NCBI RefSeq assembly: GCF_051020975.1 | Contig: NC_135032.1 | Location: 7,502,001-7,566,000, forward strand | Length of the DNA: 64,000 nucleotides | Reading direction: 5' to 3' | From: Osmia lignaria lignaria | Taxonomy: Eukaryota > Arthropoda > Insecta > Hymenoptera > Megachilidae | Shown: piece by piece, positions 13,694-29,900 of the stretch | Numbering within the stretch: position 1 is the stretch's first letter | How the letters are laid out: every line of letters starts with the position of its first letter | Program-made: the position numbers and the translations under genes | Notes under the pieces: generated by a model | Database searches by the model: none | What the model was told of the DNA's origin: nothing | Seen by the model: the letters and a program-made list of their open reading frames with translations, nothing else

Positions 13694-14878
13694 GATCTGT
13701 GGGAATGAATCAATCTATTACATTATATCGAATGTATATTACATTATATTCAATGTAGATATAGTACCAATGATATTGTTATTAAGTGCACATTCATCTG
13801 TGGGAACGAATAAGTATATTACATTATATCTAATGTAGATATAGTAAGAATGATATTGTTATTAAATGTACATTAATCTGTGGGAATGAATCAGTATATT
13901 AGATTATATCGAATGTAGATATAGTACCAATGATATTGTTATTGAATGTACATTGATCTGTGGGAATGAATCAGTATATTACATTATATTCAATGTAGAT
14001 ACAGTACCAATGATATTGTTATTAAATGTACATTGATCTGTGGGAAGGAATCAGTATATTACATTATATCTAATGTAGATATGGTAATAATGATATTGTT
14101 TTTAAATGTACATTACATATCTAATGTAGATATAGTACTAATGATAATGTTATTAAATGCATATTCATCTGTGGGAATGAATAAGTATATTACATTATAT
14201 CTAATGTAGATATGGTAATAATGATATTGTTATTAAATGTACATTGATCTGTTGGAATGAATCAATATATTACATTATATCGAATGTATATATAGTACTA
14301 ATGATATTGTTATTAAATGTACATTGATCTGTGGGAAGGAATCAGTATATTACATTATGTCCAACGGAGATATAGTAATAATGGCATTGTTTTTAAATGT
14401 ACATTACATATCTAATTTAGATATAGTACTAATGATAATGTTATTAAATGCATATTCATCTGTGGGAACGAATAAGTATATTACATTATATCTAATGTAG
14501 ATATAGTAATAATGATATTGTTATTAAATGTACTTTGATCTGTTGGAATGAATCAATATATTACATTATATCGAATGTAGATATAGTACTAATGATATTG
14601 TTATTAAATGTACATTGATCTGTGGGAAAGAATCAGTATATTACATTATATCTAATGTAGATATTGTAATAATGATATTGTTATTAAATGTACATTACAT
14701 ATCTAATGTAGATATAGTACTAAGGATATTGTTATTAAATATACATTGATCTGTTGGAAGGAATCAGTATATTACATTATGTCCAACGGAGATATAGTAA
14801 TAATGGCATTGCTTGTAAATGTATAGTACATATCCACTGTAGATATAGTACTAATGATATTGTTATTAAATGTACATT
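13694..14878 (+). repeat. 1185-bp tandem duplication, copy a (in U2)
   Basis: Starts at gatctg of the monomer preceding the 21-bp remnant. Copy b begins immediately at 14879. The length equals 12 long + 4 short + one 21-bp remnant (960+204+21), and the four short monomers are visible near 14105, 14395, 14690 and 14815. U0, U1 and U3 have this block once. Confidence 0.92.
13734..13754 (+). repeat. 21-bp remnant monomer
   Basis: Two successive gta landmarks (13734 and 13755) are only 21 bp apart. An atcgaatg-type end is followed directly by tattacattatattc, with 59 bp of an 80-bp unit missing. The same junction is at 1414-1434 and 2417-2437 in U0, twice in U1, and in later units. It marks units that went through the same deletion and explains odd length differences such as 181 (80+80+21) and 661 (8x80+21). 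Confidence 0.9.
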
Positions 14879-16063
14879 GATCTGTGGGAATGAATCAATC
14901 TATTACATTATATCGAATGTATATTACATTATATTCAATGTAGATATAGTACCAATGATATTGTTATTAAGTGCACATTCATCTGTGGGAACGAATAAGT
15001 ATATTACATTATATCTAATGTAGATATAGTAAGAATGATATTGTTATTAAATGTACATTAATCTGTGGGAATGAATCAGTATATTAGATTATATCGAATG
15101 TAGATATAGTACCAATGATATTGTTATTGAATGTACATTGATCTGTGGGAATGAATCAGTATATTACATTATATTCAATGTAGATACAGTACCAATGATA
15201 TTGTTATTAAATGTACATTGATCTGTGGGAAGGAATCAGTATATTACATTATATCTAATGTAGATATGGTAATAATGATATTGTTTTTAAATGTACATTA
15301 CATATCTAATGTAGATATAGTACTAATGATAATGTTATTAAATGCATATTCATCTGTGGGAATGAATAAGTATATTACATTATATCTAATGTAGATATGG
15401 TAATAATGATATTGTTATTAAATGTACATTGATCTGTTGGAATGAATCAATATATTACATTATATCGAATGTATATATAGTACTAATGATATTGTTATTA
15501 AATGTACATTGATCTGTGGGAAGGAATCAGTATATTACATTATGTCCAACGGAGATATAGTAATAATGGCATTGTTTTTAAATGTACATTACATATCTAA
15601 TTTAGATATAGTACTAATGATAATGTTATTAAATGCATATTCATCTGTGGGAACGAATAAGTATATTACATTATATCTAATGTAGATATAGTAATAATGA
15701 TATTGTTATTAAATGTACTTTGATCTGTTGGAATGAATCAATATATTACATTATATCGAATGTAGATATAGTACTAATGATATTGTTATTAAATGTACAT
15801 TGATCTGTGGGAAAGAATCAGTATATTACATTATATCTAATGTAGATATTGTAATAATGATATTGTTATTAAATGTACATTACATATCTAATGTAGATAT
15901 AGTACTAAGGATATTGTTATTAAATATACATTGATCTGTTGGAAGGAATCAGTATATTACATTATGTCCAACGGAGATATAGTAATAATGGCATTGCTTG
16001 TAAATGTATAGTACATATCCACTGTAGATATAGTACTAATGATATTGTTATTAAATGTACATT
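14879..16063 (+). repeat. 1185-bp tandem duplication, copy b (in U2)
   Basis: Follows copy a without a gap and ends before the gaattgatcag monomer at 16064. No difference from copy a was noticed. Confidence 0.92.
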
Positions 16064-19000
16064 GATCTGTGGGAATTGATCAGTATATTACATTATATTC
16101 AATGTAGCTATAGTACCAATGATATTGTTATTAAGTGCACATTCATCTGTGGGAACGAATAAGTATATTACATTATATCTAATGTAGATATAGTAAGAAT
16201 GATATTGTTATTAAATGTACATTGATCTGTGGGAATGAATCAATCTATTACATTATATCGAATGTAGATATAGCAAGAATGATATTGTTATTAAATGTAC
16301 ATTGATCTGTGGGAATGAATCAGTATATTACATTATATTCAATGTAGATACAGTACCAATGATATTGTTATTAAATGTACATTGATCTGTGGGAAGGAAT
16401 CAGTATATTACATTATGTCCAACGGAGATATAATAATACTGGCATTGTTTGTAAATGTACATTACATATCTACTGTGGATATAGTACTAATGATACTGTT
16501 ATTAAATGTACATTGATCTGTGGGAATGAATGAGCATATAACATTATATTCAATGTAGATATAGTACCAATGATATTGTTATTAAATGTACATTGATCTG
16601 TGGGGAGGAATCAGTATATTACATTATATCTAATGTAGATATGGTAATAATGATATGGTTTTTAAATGTACATTACATATCTAATGTAGATATAGTACTA
16701 ATGATAATGTTATTAAATGCATATTCATCTATGGAAACGAATAAGTATATTACATTATATCGAATGTAGATATAGTACTAATGATATTGTTATTAAATGT
16801 ACATTGATCTGCGGGAAGGAATCAGTATATTACATTATGTCCAACGGAGATACAGCAATAATGGCATTGATTGTAAATGTATATTACATATCTACTGTAG
16901 ATATAGTACTAATGATATTGTTATTAAATGTACATTGATCTGTGGGAAAGAATCAGTATATTACATTATATCTAATGTAGATATTGTAATAATGATATTG
17001 TTATTAAATGTACATTACATATCTAATGTAGATATAGTACTAAGGATATTGTTATTAAATATACATTGATCTGTTGGAAGGAATCAGTATATTACATTAT
17101 GTCCAACGGAGATATAGTAATAATGGCATTGCTTGTAAATGTATAGTACATATCTACTGTAGATATAGTACTAATGATATTGTTATTAAATGTACATTGA
17201 TCTGTGGGAATTGATCAGTATATTACATTATATTCAATGTAGATATAGTACCAATGATATTGTTATTAAGTGCACATTCATCTGTGGGAACGAATAAGTA
17301 TATTACATTATATCTAATGTAGATATAGTAAGAATGATATTGTTATTAAATGTACATTGATCTGTGGGAATGAATCAATCTATTACATTATATCGAATGT
17401 AGATATAGTAAGAATGATATTGTTATTAAATGTACATTGATCTGTGGGAATTGATCAGTATATTACATTATATTCAATGTAGATATAGTACCAATGATAT
17501 TGTTATTAAGTGCACATTCATCTGTGGGAACGAATAAGTATATTACATTATATCTAATGTAGATATAGTAAGAATGATATTGTTATTAAATGTACATTGA
17601 TCTGTGGGAATGAATCAATCTATTACATTATATCGAATGTAGATATAGTAAGATTGATATTGTTATTAAATGTACATTGATCTGTGGGAATGAATCAGTA
17701 TATTAGATTATATCGAATGTAGATATAGTACCAATGATATTGTTATTAAATGTACATTAATCTGTGGGAATGAATCAGTATATTACATTATATTCAATGT
17801 AGATACAGTACCAATGATATTGTTATTAAATGTATATTGATCTGTGGGAAGGAATCAGTATATTACATTATATCTAATGTAGATATGGTAATAATGATAT
17901 TGTTTTTAAATGCACATTGATCTGTGGGAAGGAATCAGTATATCACATTATGTCCAACGGAGATATAATAATACTGGCATTGTTTGTAAATGTATATTAC
18001 ATATCTACTGTAGATATAGTACTAATGATACTGTTATTAAATGTACATTGATCTGTGGGATTGAATCAGTATATTACATTATATTCAATGTAGATATAGT
18101 ACCAATGATATTGTTATTAAATGTACATTGATCTGTGGGAATGAATCAATCTATTACATTATATCGAATGTAGATATAGTACTAATGATATTGTTATTAA
18201 ATGTATATTGATCTGTGGGAATGAATCAGTATATTAGATTATATTCAATGTAGATATAGTACCAATGATATTGTTATTAAATGTACATTGATCTGTGGGA
18301 ATGAATCAGTATATTACACTATATTCAATGTACATACAGTACCAATGATATTGTTATTAAATGTACATTGATCTGTGGGAAGGAATCAGTATATTACATT
18401 ATGTCCAACGGAGATATAATAATACTGGCATTGTTTGTAAATGTACATTACATATCTACTGTGGATATAGTACTAATGATACTGTTATTAAATGTACATT
18501 GATCTGTGGGAATGAATGAGCATATAACATTATATTCAATGTAGATATAGTACCAATGATATTGTTATTAAATGTACATTGATCTGTGGGGAGGAATCAG
18601 TATATTACATTATATCTAATGTAGATATGGTAATAATGATATTGTTATTAAATGTACATTACATATCTAATGTAGATATAGTACTAATGATATTGTTAAT
18701 AAATACACATTCATCTGTGGGAACGAATAACTATATTACATTATATCGAGTGTAGATATAGTACTAAGGATGTTGTTATTAAATATACATTGCTCTGTGG
18801 GAATGAATCAGTATATTACATTATATTCAATGTAGATATAGTACCAATGATATTGTTATTACTCGCACATTGATCTGTGGGAACGAATAAGTATATTACA
18901 TTATATCTAATGTAGATATAGTAATAATGACATTGTTATTAAATGTACATTGCTCTGTGGGAAAGAATCAGTATATTACATTATGTCCAACGGAGATATG

Positions 19001-22000
19001 GTAATAATGGCATTGTTTGTAAATGTATATTACATATCTACCGTAGATATAGTACTAATGATATTGCTATTAAATGTACATTGATCTGTGGGAAGGAATC
19101 AGTATATTACATTATATTCAATGTAGATATAGTACCAATGATATTGTTATTAAATGTACATTGATCTGTGGGAAAGTATCAGTATATTACATTATATCAA
19201 ATGTAGATATGGTAATAATGATATTGTTATTAAATGTACATTACATATCTAATGTAGATATAGTACTAATGATATTGTTAACAAATACACATTCATCTGT
19301 GGGAACGAATAACTATATTACATTATATCGAATGTAGATATAGTACTAAGGATATTGTTATTAAATATACATTGATCTGTTGGAAGGAATCAGTATATTA
19401 CATTACGTCCAACGAAGATATAGTAATAATGGCATTGTTTGTAAATGTATATCACATATCTACTGTAGATATAGTACTAATGATATTGTTATTAAATGTA
19501 CATTGATCTGTGGGAATTGATCAGTATATTACATTATATTCAATGTCGATATAGTACCAATGATATTGTTATTAAGTGCACATTCATCTGTGGGAACGAA
19601 TAAGTATATTACATTATATCTAATGTAGATATAGTAAGAATGATATTGTTATTAAATGTACATTAATCTGTGGGAATGAATCAGTATATTAGATTATATC
19701 GAATGTAGATATAGTAAGAATGATATTGTTATTAAATGTACATTGATCTGTGGGAATGAATCAATCTATTACATTATATCGAATGTAGATATAGTACTAA
19801 TGATATTGTTATTAAATGTACATTGATCTGTGGGAATGAATCACTATATTAGATTATATTCAATGCAGATATAGTACCAATGATATTGTTATTAAATGTA
19901 CATTGATCTGTGGGAATGAATCAGTATATTACATTAGATCGAATGTAGATATAGTACTAATGATATTGTTATTAAATGTACATTGATCTGTGGGAAAGAA
20001 TCAGTATATTACATTATATCTAATGTAGATATGGTAATAATGATATTGTTATTAAATGTACATTACATATCTATTGTAGATATAGTACTAAGGATATTGT
20101 TATTAAGTATACATTGATCTGTTGGAAGGAATCAGTATACTACATTATGTCCAACGGAGATATAGTAATAATGGCATTGTTTGTAAATGTATATTACATA
20201 TCTACTGTAGATATAGTACTAATGATATTGTTATAAAATGTACATTGATCTGTGGGAATGAATCAGTATATTACATTATATTCAATGTAGATATAGTACC
20301 AATGATATTGTTATTAAATGTACATTGATCTGTGGGAATGAATCAATCTATTACATTATATCGAATGTATATTACATTATATTCAATGTAGATATAGTAC
20401 CAATGATATTGTTATTAAGTGCACATTCATCTGTGGGAACGAATAAGTATATTACATTATATCTAATGTAGATATAGTAAGAATGATATTGTTATTAAAT
20501 GTACATTAATCTGTGGGAATGAATCAGTATATTAGATTATATCGAATGTAGATATAGTACCAATGATATTGTTATTGAATGTACATTGATCTGTGGGAAT
20601 GAATCAGTATATTACATTATATTCAATGTAGATACAGTACCAATGATATTGTTATTAAATGTACATTGATCTGTGGGAAGGAATCAGTATATTACATTAT
20701 ATCTAATGTAGATATGGTAATAATGATATTGTTTTTAAATGTACATTACATATCTAATGTAGATATAGTACTAATGATAATGTTATTAAATGCATATTCA
20801 TCTGTGGGAATGAATAAGTATATTACATCATATCTAATGTAGATATGGTAATAATGATATTGTTATTAAATGTACATTGATCTGTTGGAATGAATCAATA
20901 TATTACATTATATCGAATGTATATATAGTACTAATGACATTGTTATTAAATGTACATTGATCTGTGGGAAGGAATCAGTATATTACATTATGTCCAACGG
21001 AGATATAGTAATAATGGCATTGTTTTTAAATGTACATTACATATCTAATTTAGATATAGTACTAATGATAATGTTATTAAATGCATATTCATCTGTGGGA
21101 ACGAATAAGTATATTACATTATATCTAATGTAGATATAGTAATAATGATATTGTTATTAAATGTACTTTGATCTGTTGGAATGAATCAATATATTACATT
21201 ATATCGAATGTAGATATAGTACTAATGATATTGTTATTAAATGTACATTGATCTGTGGGAAAGAATCAGTATATTACATTATATCTAATGTAGATATTGT
21301 AATAATGATATTGTTATTAAATGTACATTACATATCTAATGTAGATATAGTACTAAGGATATTGTTATTAAATATACATTGATCTGTTGGAAGGAATCAG
21401 TATATTACATTATGTCCAACGGAGATATAATAATAATGGCATTGCTTGTAAATGTATAGTACATATCCACTGTAGATATAGTACTAATGATATTGTTATT
21501 AAATGTACATTGATCTGTGGGAATTGATCAGTATATTACATTATATTCAATGTAGCTATAGTACCAATGATATTGTTATTAAGTGCACATTCATCTGTGG
21601 GAACGAATAAGTATATTACATTATATCTAATGTAGATATAGTAAGAATGATATTGTTATTAAATGTACATTGATCTGTGGGAATGAATCAATCTATTACA
21701 TTATATCGAATGTAGATATAGCAAGAATGATATTGTTATTAAATGTACATTGATCTGTGGGAATTGATCAGTATATTACATTATATTCAATGTAGATATA
21801 GTACCAATGATATTGTTATTAAGTGCACATTCATCTGTGGGAACGAATAAGTATATTACATTATATCTAATGTAGATATAGTAAGAATGATATTGTTATT
21901 AAATGTACATTGATCTGTGGGAATGAATCAATCTATTACATTATATCGAATGTAGATATAGTAAGAATGATATTGTTATTAAATGTACATTGATCTGTGG

Positions 22001-22071
22001 GAATGAATCAATCTATTACATTATATCGAATGTAGATATAGTACTAATGATATTGTTATTAAATGTATATT

Positions 22072-25000
22072 GATCTGTGGGAATGAATCAGTATATTAGA
22101 TTATATTCAATGTAGATATGGTACCAATGATATTGTTATTAAATGTACATTGATCTGTGGGAATGAATCAGTATATTACATTATATTCAATGTAGATACA
22201 GTACCAATGATATTGTTATTAAATGTACATTGATCTGTGGGAAGGAATCAGTATATTACATTATGTCCAACGGAGATATAATAATACTGGCATTGTTTGT
22301 AAATGTACATTACATATCTACTGTGGATATAGTACTAATGATACTGTTATTAAATGTACATTGATCTGTGGGAATGAATGAGCATATAACATTATATTCA
22401 ATGTAGATATAGTACCAATGATATTGTTATTAAATGTACATTGATCTGTGGGGAGGAATCAGTATATTACATTATATCTAATGTAGATATGGTAATAATG
22501 ATATGGTTTTTAAATGTACATTACATATCTAATGTAGATATAGTACTAATGATAATGTTATTAAATGCATATTCATCTATGGAAACGAATAAGTATATTA
22601 CATTATATCGAATGTAGATATAGTACTAATGATATTGTTATTAAATGTACATTGATCTGCGGGAAGGAATCAGTATATTACATTATGTCCAACGGAGATA
22701 CAGCAATAATGGCATTGATTGTAAATGTATATTACATATCTACTGTAGATATAGTACTAATGATATTGTTATTAAATGTACATTGATCTGTGGGAAAGAA
22801 TCAGTATATTACATTATATCTAATGTAGATATTGTAATAATGATATTGTTATTAAATGTACATTACATATCTAATGTAGATATAGTACTAAGGATATTGT
22901 TATTAAATATACATTGATCTGTTGGAAGGAATCAGTATATTACATTATGTCCAACGGAGATATAGTAATAATGGCATTGCTTGTAAATGTATAGTACATA
23001 TCTACTGTAGATATAGTACTAATGATATTGTTATTAAATGTACATTGATCTGTGGGAATTGATCAGTATATTACATTATATTCAATGTAGATATAGTACC
23101 AATGATATTGTTATTAAGTGCACATTCATCTGTGGGAACGAATAAGTATATTACATTATATCTAATGTAGATATAGTAAGAATGATATTGTTATTAAATG
23201 TACATTGATCTGTGGGAATGAATCAATCTATTACATTATATCGAATGTAGATATAGTAAGAATGATATTGTTATTAAATGTACATTGATCTGTGGGAATT
23301 GATCAGTATATTACATTATATTCAATGTAGATATAGTACCAATGATATTGTTATTAAGTGCACATTCATCTGTGGGAACGAATAAGTATATTACATTATA
23401 TCTAATGTAGATATAGTAAGAATGATATTGTTATTAAATGTACATTGATCTGTGGGAATGAATCAATCTATTACATTATATCGAATGTAGATATAGTAAG
23501 ATTGATATTGTTATTAAATGTACATTGATCTGTGGGAATGAATCAGTATATTAGATTATATCGAATGTAGATATAGTACCAATGATATTGTTATTAAATG
23601 TACATTAATCTGTGGGAATGAATCAGTATATTACATTATATTCAATGTAGATACAGTACCAATGATATTGTTATTAAATGTATATTGATCTGTGGGAAGG
23701 AATCAGTATATTACATTATATCTAATGTAGATATGGTAATAATGATATTGTTTTTAAATGCACATTGATCTGTGGGAAGGAATCAGTATATCACATTATG
23801 TCCAACGGAGATATAATAATACTGGCATTGTTTGTAAATGTATATTACATATCTACTGTAGATATAGTACTAATGATACTGTTATTAAATGTACATTGAT
23901 CTGTGGGAATGAATCAGTATATTAGATTATATTCAATGTAGATATGGTACCAATGATATTGTTATTAAATGTACATTGATCTGTGGGAATGAATCAGTAT
24001 ATTACATTATATTCAATGTAGATACAGTACCAATGATATTGTTATTAAATGTACATTGATCTGTGGGAAGGAATCAGTATATTACATTATGTCCAACGGA
24101 GATATAATAATACTGGCATTGTTTGTAAATGTACATTACATATCTACTGTGGATATAGTACCAATGATACTGTTATTAAATGTACATTGATCTGTGGGAA
24201 TGAATGAGCATATAACATTATATTCAATGTAGATATAGTACCAATGATATTGTTATTAAATGTACATTGATCTGTGGGGAGGAATCAGTATATTACATTA
24301 TATCTAATGTAGATATGGTAATAATGATATGGTTTTTAAATGTACATTACATATCTAATGTAGATATAGTACTAATGATAATGTTATTAAATGCATATTC
24401 ATCTATGGGAACGAATAAGTATATTACATTATATCGAATGTAGATATAGTACTAATGATATTGTTATTAAATGTACATTGATCTGCGGGAAGGAATCAGT
24501 ATATTACATTATGTCCAACGGAGATACAGCAATAATGGCATTGATTGTAAATGTATATTACATATCTACTGTAGATATAGTACTAATGATATTGTTATTA
24601 AATGTACATTGATCTGTGGGAAAGAATCAGTATATTACATTATATCTAATGTAGATATTGTAATAATGATATTGTTATTAAATGTACATTACATATCTAA
24701 TGTAGATATAGTACTAAGGATATTGTTATTAAATATACATTGATCTGTTGGAAGGAATCAGTATATTACATTATGTCCAACGGAGATATAGTAATAATGG
24801 CATTGCTTGTAAATGTATAGTACATATCTACTGTAGATATAGTACTAATGATATTGTTATTAAATGTACATTGATCTGTGGGAATTGATCAGTATATTAC
24901 ATTATATTCAATGTAGATATAGTACCAATGATATTGTTATTAAGTGCACATTCATCTGTGGGAACGAATAAGTATATTACATTATATCTAATGTAGATAT

Positions 25001-25723
25001 AGTAAGAATGATATTGTTATTAAATGTACATTGATCTGTGGGAATGAATCAATCTATTACATTATATCGAATGTAGATATAGTAAGAATGATATTGTTAT
25101 TAAATGTACATTGATCTGTGGGAATTGATCAGTATATTACATTATATTCAATGTAGATATAGTACCAATGATATTGTTATTAAGTGCACATTCATCTGTG
25201 GGAACGAATAAGTATATTACATTATATCTAATGTAGATATAGTAAGAATGATATTGTTATTAAATGTACATTGATCTGTGGGAATGAATCAATCTATTAC
25301 ATTATATCGAATGTAGATATAGTAAGATTGATATTGTTATTAAATGTACATTGATCTGTGGGAATGAATCAGTATATTAGATTATATCGAATGTAGATAT
25401 AGTACCAATGATATTGTTATTAAATGTACATTAATCTGTGGGAATGAATCAGTATATTACATTATATTCAATGTAGATACAGTACCAATGATATTGTTAT
25501 TAAATGTATATTGATCTGTGGGAAGGAATCAGTATATTACATTATATCTAATGTAGATATGGTAATAATGATATTGTTTTTAAATGCACATTGATCTGTG
25601 GGAAGGAATCAGTATATCACATTATGTCCAACGGAGATATAATAATACTGGCATTGTTTGTAAATGTATATTACATATCTACTGTAGATATAGTACTAAT
25701 GATACTGTTATTAAATGTACATT
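22072..25723 (+). repeat. 1826-bp tandem duplication in U3 (two copies)
   Basis: Copies at 22072-23897 and 23898-25723. The length fits 19 long + 6 short monomers. A few substitutions separate the copies, for example atctatggaa in the first and atctatggga in the second, and gtactaatgatact against gtaccaatgatact. The copies have had time to diverge, unlike the macro-unit copies. Confidence 0.9.
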
Positions 25724-26519
25724 GATCTGTGGGATTGAATCAGTATATTACATTATATTCAATGTAGATATAGTACCAATGATATTGTTATTAAATGTAC
25801 ATTGATCTGTGGGAATGAATCAATCTATTACATTATATCGAATGTAGATATAGTACTAATGATATTGTTATTAAATGTATATTGATCTGTGGGAATGAAT
25901 CAGTATATTAGATTATATTCAATGTAGATATAGTACCAATGATATTGTTATTAAATGTACATTGATCTGTGGGAATGAATCAGTATATTACACTATATTC
26001 AATGTACATACAGTACCAATGATATTGTTATTAAATGTACATTGATCTGTGGGAAGGAATCAGTATATTACATTATGTCCAACGGAGATATAATAATACT
26101 GGCATTGTTTGTAAATGTACATTACATATCTACTGTGGATATAGTACTAATGATACTGTTATTAAATGTACATTGATCTGTGGGAATGAATGAGCATATA
26201 ACATTATATTCAATGTAGATATAGTACCAATGATATTGTTATTAAATGTACATTGATCTGTGGGGAGGAATCAGTATATTACATTATATCTAATGTAGAT
26301 ATGGTAATAATGATATGGTTTTTAAATGTACATTACATATCTAATGTAGATATAGTACTAATGATAATGTTATTAAATGCATATTCATCTATGGGAACGA
26401 ATAAGTATATTACATTATATCGAATGTAGATATAGTACTAATGATATTGTTATTAAATGTACATTGATCTGCGGGAAGGAATCAGTATATTACATTATGT
26501 CCAACGGAGATACAGCAAT

Positions 26520-26590
26520 AATGGCATTGATTGTAAATGTATAGTACATATCTACTGTAGATATAGCACTAATGATATTGTTATTAAATG
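26520..26590 (+). repeat. Hybrid S2 monomer (deletion junction) in U3
   Basis: The sequence begins as the gattgtaaatgtata sub-variant and continues as the gtacatatctactg end of the gcttgt sub-variant. In the intact arrangement these lie 262 bp apart (24541 and 24803), which is two 131-bp long+short pairs. The same junction is at about 41336, 48378 and 60386. A following gcactaatg, in place of gtactaatg, marks the U3 and U5 copies only. Confidence 0.85.
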
Positions 26591-26916
26591 TACATTGATC
26601 TGTGGGAATTGATCAGTATATTACATTATATTCAATGTAGATATAGTACCAATGATATTGTTATTAAGTGCACATTCATCTGTGGGAACGAATAAGTATA
26701 TTACATTATATCTAATGTAGATATAGTAAGAATGATATTGTTATTAAATGTACATTGATCTGTGGGAATGAATCAATCTATTACATTATATCGAATGTAG
26801 ATATAGTAAGAATGATATTGTTATTAAATGTACATTGATCTGTGGGAATTGATCAGTATATTACATTATATTCAATGTAGATATAGTACCAATGATATTG
26901 TTATTAAATGTACATT

Positions 26917-29900
26917 GATCTGTGGGGAGGAATCAGTATATTACATTATATCTAATGTAGATATGGTAATAATGATATTGTTATTAAATGTACATTACAT
27001 ATCTAATGTAGATATAGTACTAATGATATTGTTAATAAATACACATTCATCTGTGGGAACGAATAACTATATTACATTATATCGAGTGTAGATATAGTAC
27101 TAAGGATGTTGTTATTAAATATACATTGCTCTGTGGGAATGAATCAGTATATTACATTATATTCAATGTAGATATAGTACCAATGATATTGTTATTACTC
27201 GCACATTGATCTGTGGGAACGAATAAGTATATTACATTATATCTAATGTAGATATAGTAATAATGACATTGTTATTAAATGTACATTGCTCTGTGGGAAA
27301 GAATCAGTATATTACATTATGTCCAACGGAGATATGGTAATAATGGCATTGTTTGTAAATGTATATTACATATCTACCGTAGATATAGTACTAATGATAT
27401 TGCTATTAAATGTACATTGATCTGTGGGAAGGAATCAGTATATTACATTATATTCAATGTAGATATAGTACCAATGATATTGTTATTAAATGTACATTGA
27501 TCTGTGGGAAAGAATCAGTATATTACATTATATCAAATGTAGATATGGTAATAATGATATTGTTATTAAATGTACATTACATATCTAATGTAGATATAGT
27601 ACTAATGATATTGTTAACAAATACACATTCATCTGTGGGAACGAATAACTATATTACATTATATCGAATGTAGATATAGTACTAAGGATATTGTTATTAA
27701 ATATACATTGATCTGTTGGAAGGAATCAGTATATTACATTACGTCCAACGAAGATATAGTAATAATGGCATTGTTTGTAAATGTATATCACATATCTACT
27801 GTAGATATAGTACCAATGATATTGTTATTAAATGTACATTGATCTGTGGGAAAGAATCAGTATATTACATTATATCTAATGTAGATATGGTAATAATGAT
27901 ATTGTTATTAAATGTACATTACATATCTATTGTAGATATAGTACTAAGGATATTGTTATTAAGTATACATTGATCTGTTGGAAGGAATCAGTATACTACA
28001 TTATGTCCAACGGAGATATAGTAATAATGGCATTGTTTGTAAATGTATATTACATATCTACTGTAGATATAGTACTAATGATATTGTTATAAAATGTACA
28101 TTGATCTGTGGGAATGAATCAGTATATTACATTATATTCAATGTAGATATAGTACCAATGATATTGTTATTAAATGTACATTGATCTGTGGGAACGAATC
28201 AGCATATTACATTATATTCAATGTAGATGTAGTACCAATGATATTGTTATTAAATGTACATTGATCTGTGGGAATGAGTCTGTATATGACATTATACCTA
28301 ATGTAGATAGAGCAATAACGATACTGTTATTAAATGTACATTGATCTGTGGGAATGAATCAATCTATTACATTATATCGAATGTATATTACATTATATTC
28401 AATGTAGATATAGTACCAATGATATTGTTATTAAGTGCACATTCATCTGTGGGAACGAATAAGTATATTACATTATATCTAATGTAGATATAGTAAGAAT
28501 GATATTGTTATTAAATGTACATTAATCTGTGGGAATGAATCAGTATATTAGATTATATCGAATGTAGATATAGTACCAATGATATTGTTATTGAATGTAC
28601 ATTGATCTGTGGGAATGAATCAGTATATTACATTATATTCAATGTAGATACAGTACCAATGATATTGTTATTAAATGTACATTGATCTGTGGGAAGGAAT
28701 CAGTATATTACATTATATCTAATGTAGATATGGTAATAATGATATTGTTTTTAAATGTACATTACATATCTAATGTAGATATAGTACTAATGATAATGTT
28801 ATTAAATGCATATTCATCTGTGGGAATGAATAAGTATATTACATTATATCTAATGTAGATATGGTAATAATGATATTGTTATTAAATGTACATTGATCTG
28901 TTGGAATGAATCAATATATTACATTATATCGAATGTATATATAGTACTAATGATATTGTTATTAAATGTACATTGATCTGTGGGAAGGAATCAGTATATT
29001 ACATTATGTCCAACGGAGATATAGTAATAATGGCATTGTTTTTAAATGTACATTACATATCTAATTTAGATATAGTACTAATGATAATGTTATTAAATGC
29101 ATATTCATCTGTGGGAACGAATAAGTATATTACATTATATCTAATGTAGATATAGTAATAATGATATTGTTATTAAATGTACTTTGATCTGTTGGAATGA
29201 ATCAATATATTACATTATATCGAATGTAGATATAGTACTAATGATATTGTTATTAAATGTACATTGATCTGTGGGAAAGAATCAGTATATTACATTATAT
29301 CTAATGTAGATATTGTAATAATGATATTGTTATTAAATGTACATTACATATCTAATGTAGATATAGTACTAAGGATATTGTTATTAAATATACATTGATC
29401 TGTTGGAAGGAATCAGTATATTACATTATGTCCAACGGAGATATAGTAATAATGGCATTGCTTGTAAATGTATAGTACATATCCACTGTAGATATAGTAC
29501 TAATGATATTGTTATTAAATGTACATTGATCTGTGGGAATGAATCAATCTATTACATTATATCGAATGTATATTACATTATATTCAATGTAGATATAGTA
29601 CCAATGATATTGTTATTAAGTGCACATTCATCTGTGGGAACGAATAAGTATATTACATTATATCTAATGTAGATATAGTAAGAATGATATTGTTATTAAA
29701 TGTACATTAATCTGTGGGAATGAATCAGTATATTAGATTATATCGAATGTAGATATAGTACCAATGATATTGTTATTGAATGTACATTGATCTGTGGGAA
29801 TGAATCAGTATATTACATTATATTCAATGTAGATACAGTACCAATGATATTGTTATTAAATGTACATTGATCTGTGGGAAGGAATCAGTATATTACATTA

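Larger units (their letters stand above)
12268..18580 (+). repeat. Higher-order unit U2 (6313 bp)
   Basis: Tag at 12548-12555. Compared with U1, 661 bp are missing at 13192, a 1185-bp tandem duplication is added (13694-16063), and 160 bp (two long monomers) are missing near 16.3 kb: -661+1185-160 = +364 bp, which equals 6313-5949 exactly. It is the first half of macro-unit copy 1 and is repeated as U4 at an offset of 14649 bp with no difference that I noticed. Confidence 0.9.
12268..26916 (+). repeat. Macro-unit copy 1 (U2+U3, 14649 bp)
   Basis: First of two tandem copies of a two-unit block. The junction with copy 2 lies between about 26868 and 26917: before it the sequence is the U3 tail (gatcagtatatta), after it the text repeats 12268 onwards. 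The internal landmarks (tag, 21-bp remnant, 1185-bp and 1826-bp duplications, gatctgcggg monomers) recur in the same order in copy 2. Confidence 0.92.
18581..26916 (+). repeat. Higher-order unit U3 (8336 bp)
   Basis: Tag at 18861-18868. Relative to U1 it lacks 181 bp near 19.5 kb and 160 bp after 20328 (two monomers with agcatatta and gagtctgtatatgac). It carries a 1826-bp tandem duplication (22072-25723). A further partial copy of the same module follows at about 26044-26590 and ends in a hybrid short monomer. U3 therefore looks like a unit whose 3' part was extended by unequal exchange between the two tggggaggaatcag modules found in each unit. Confidence 0.88.
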
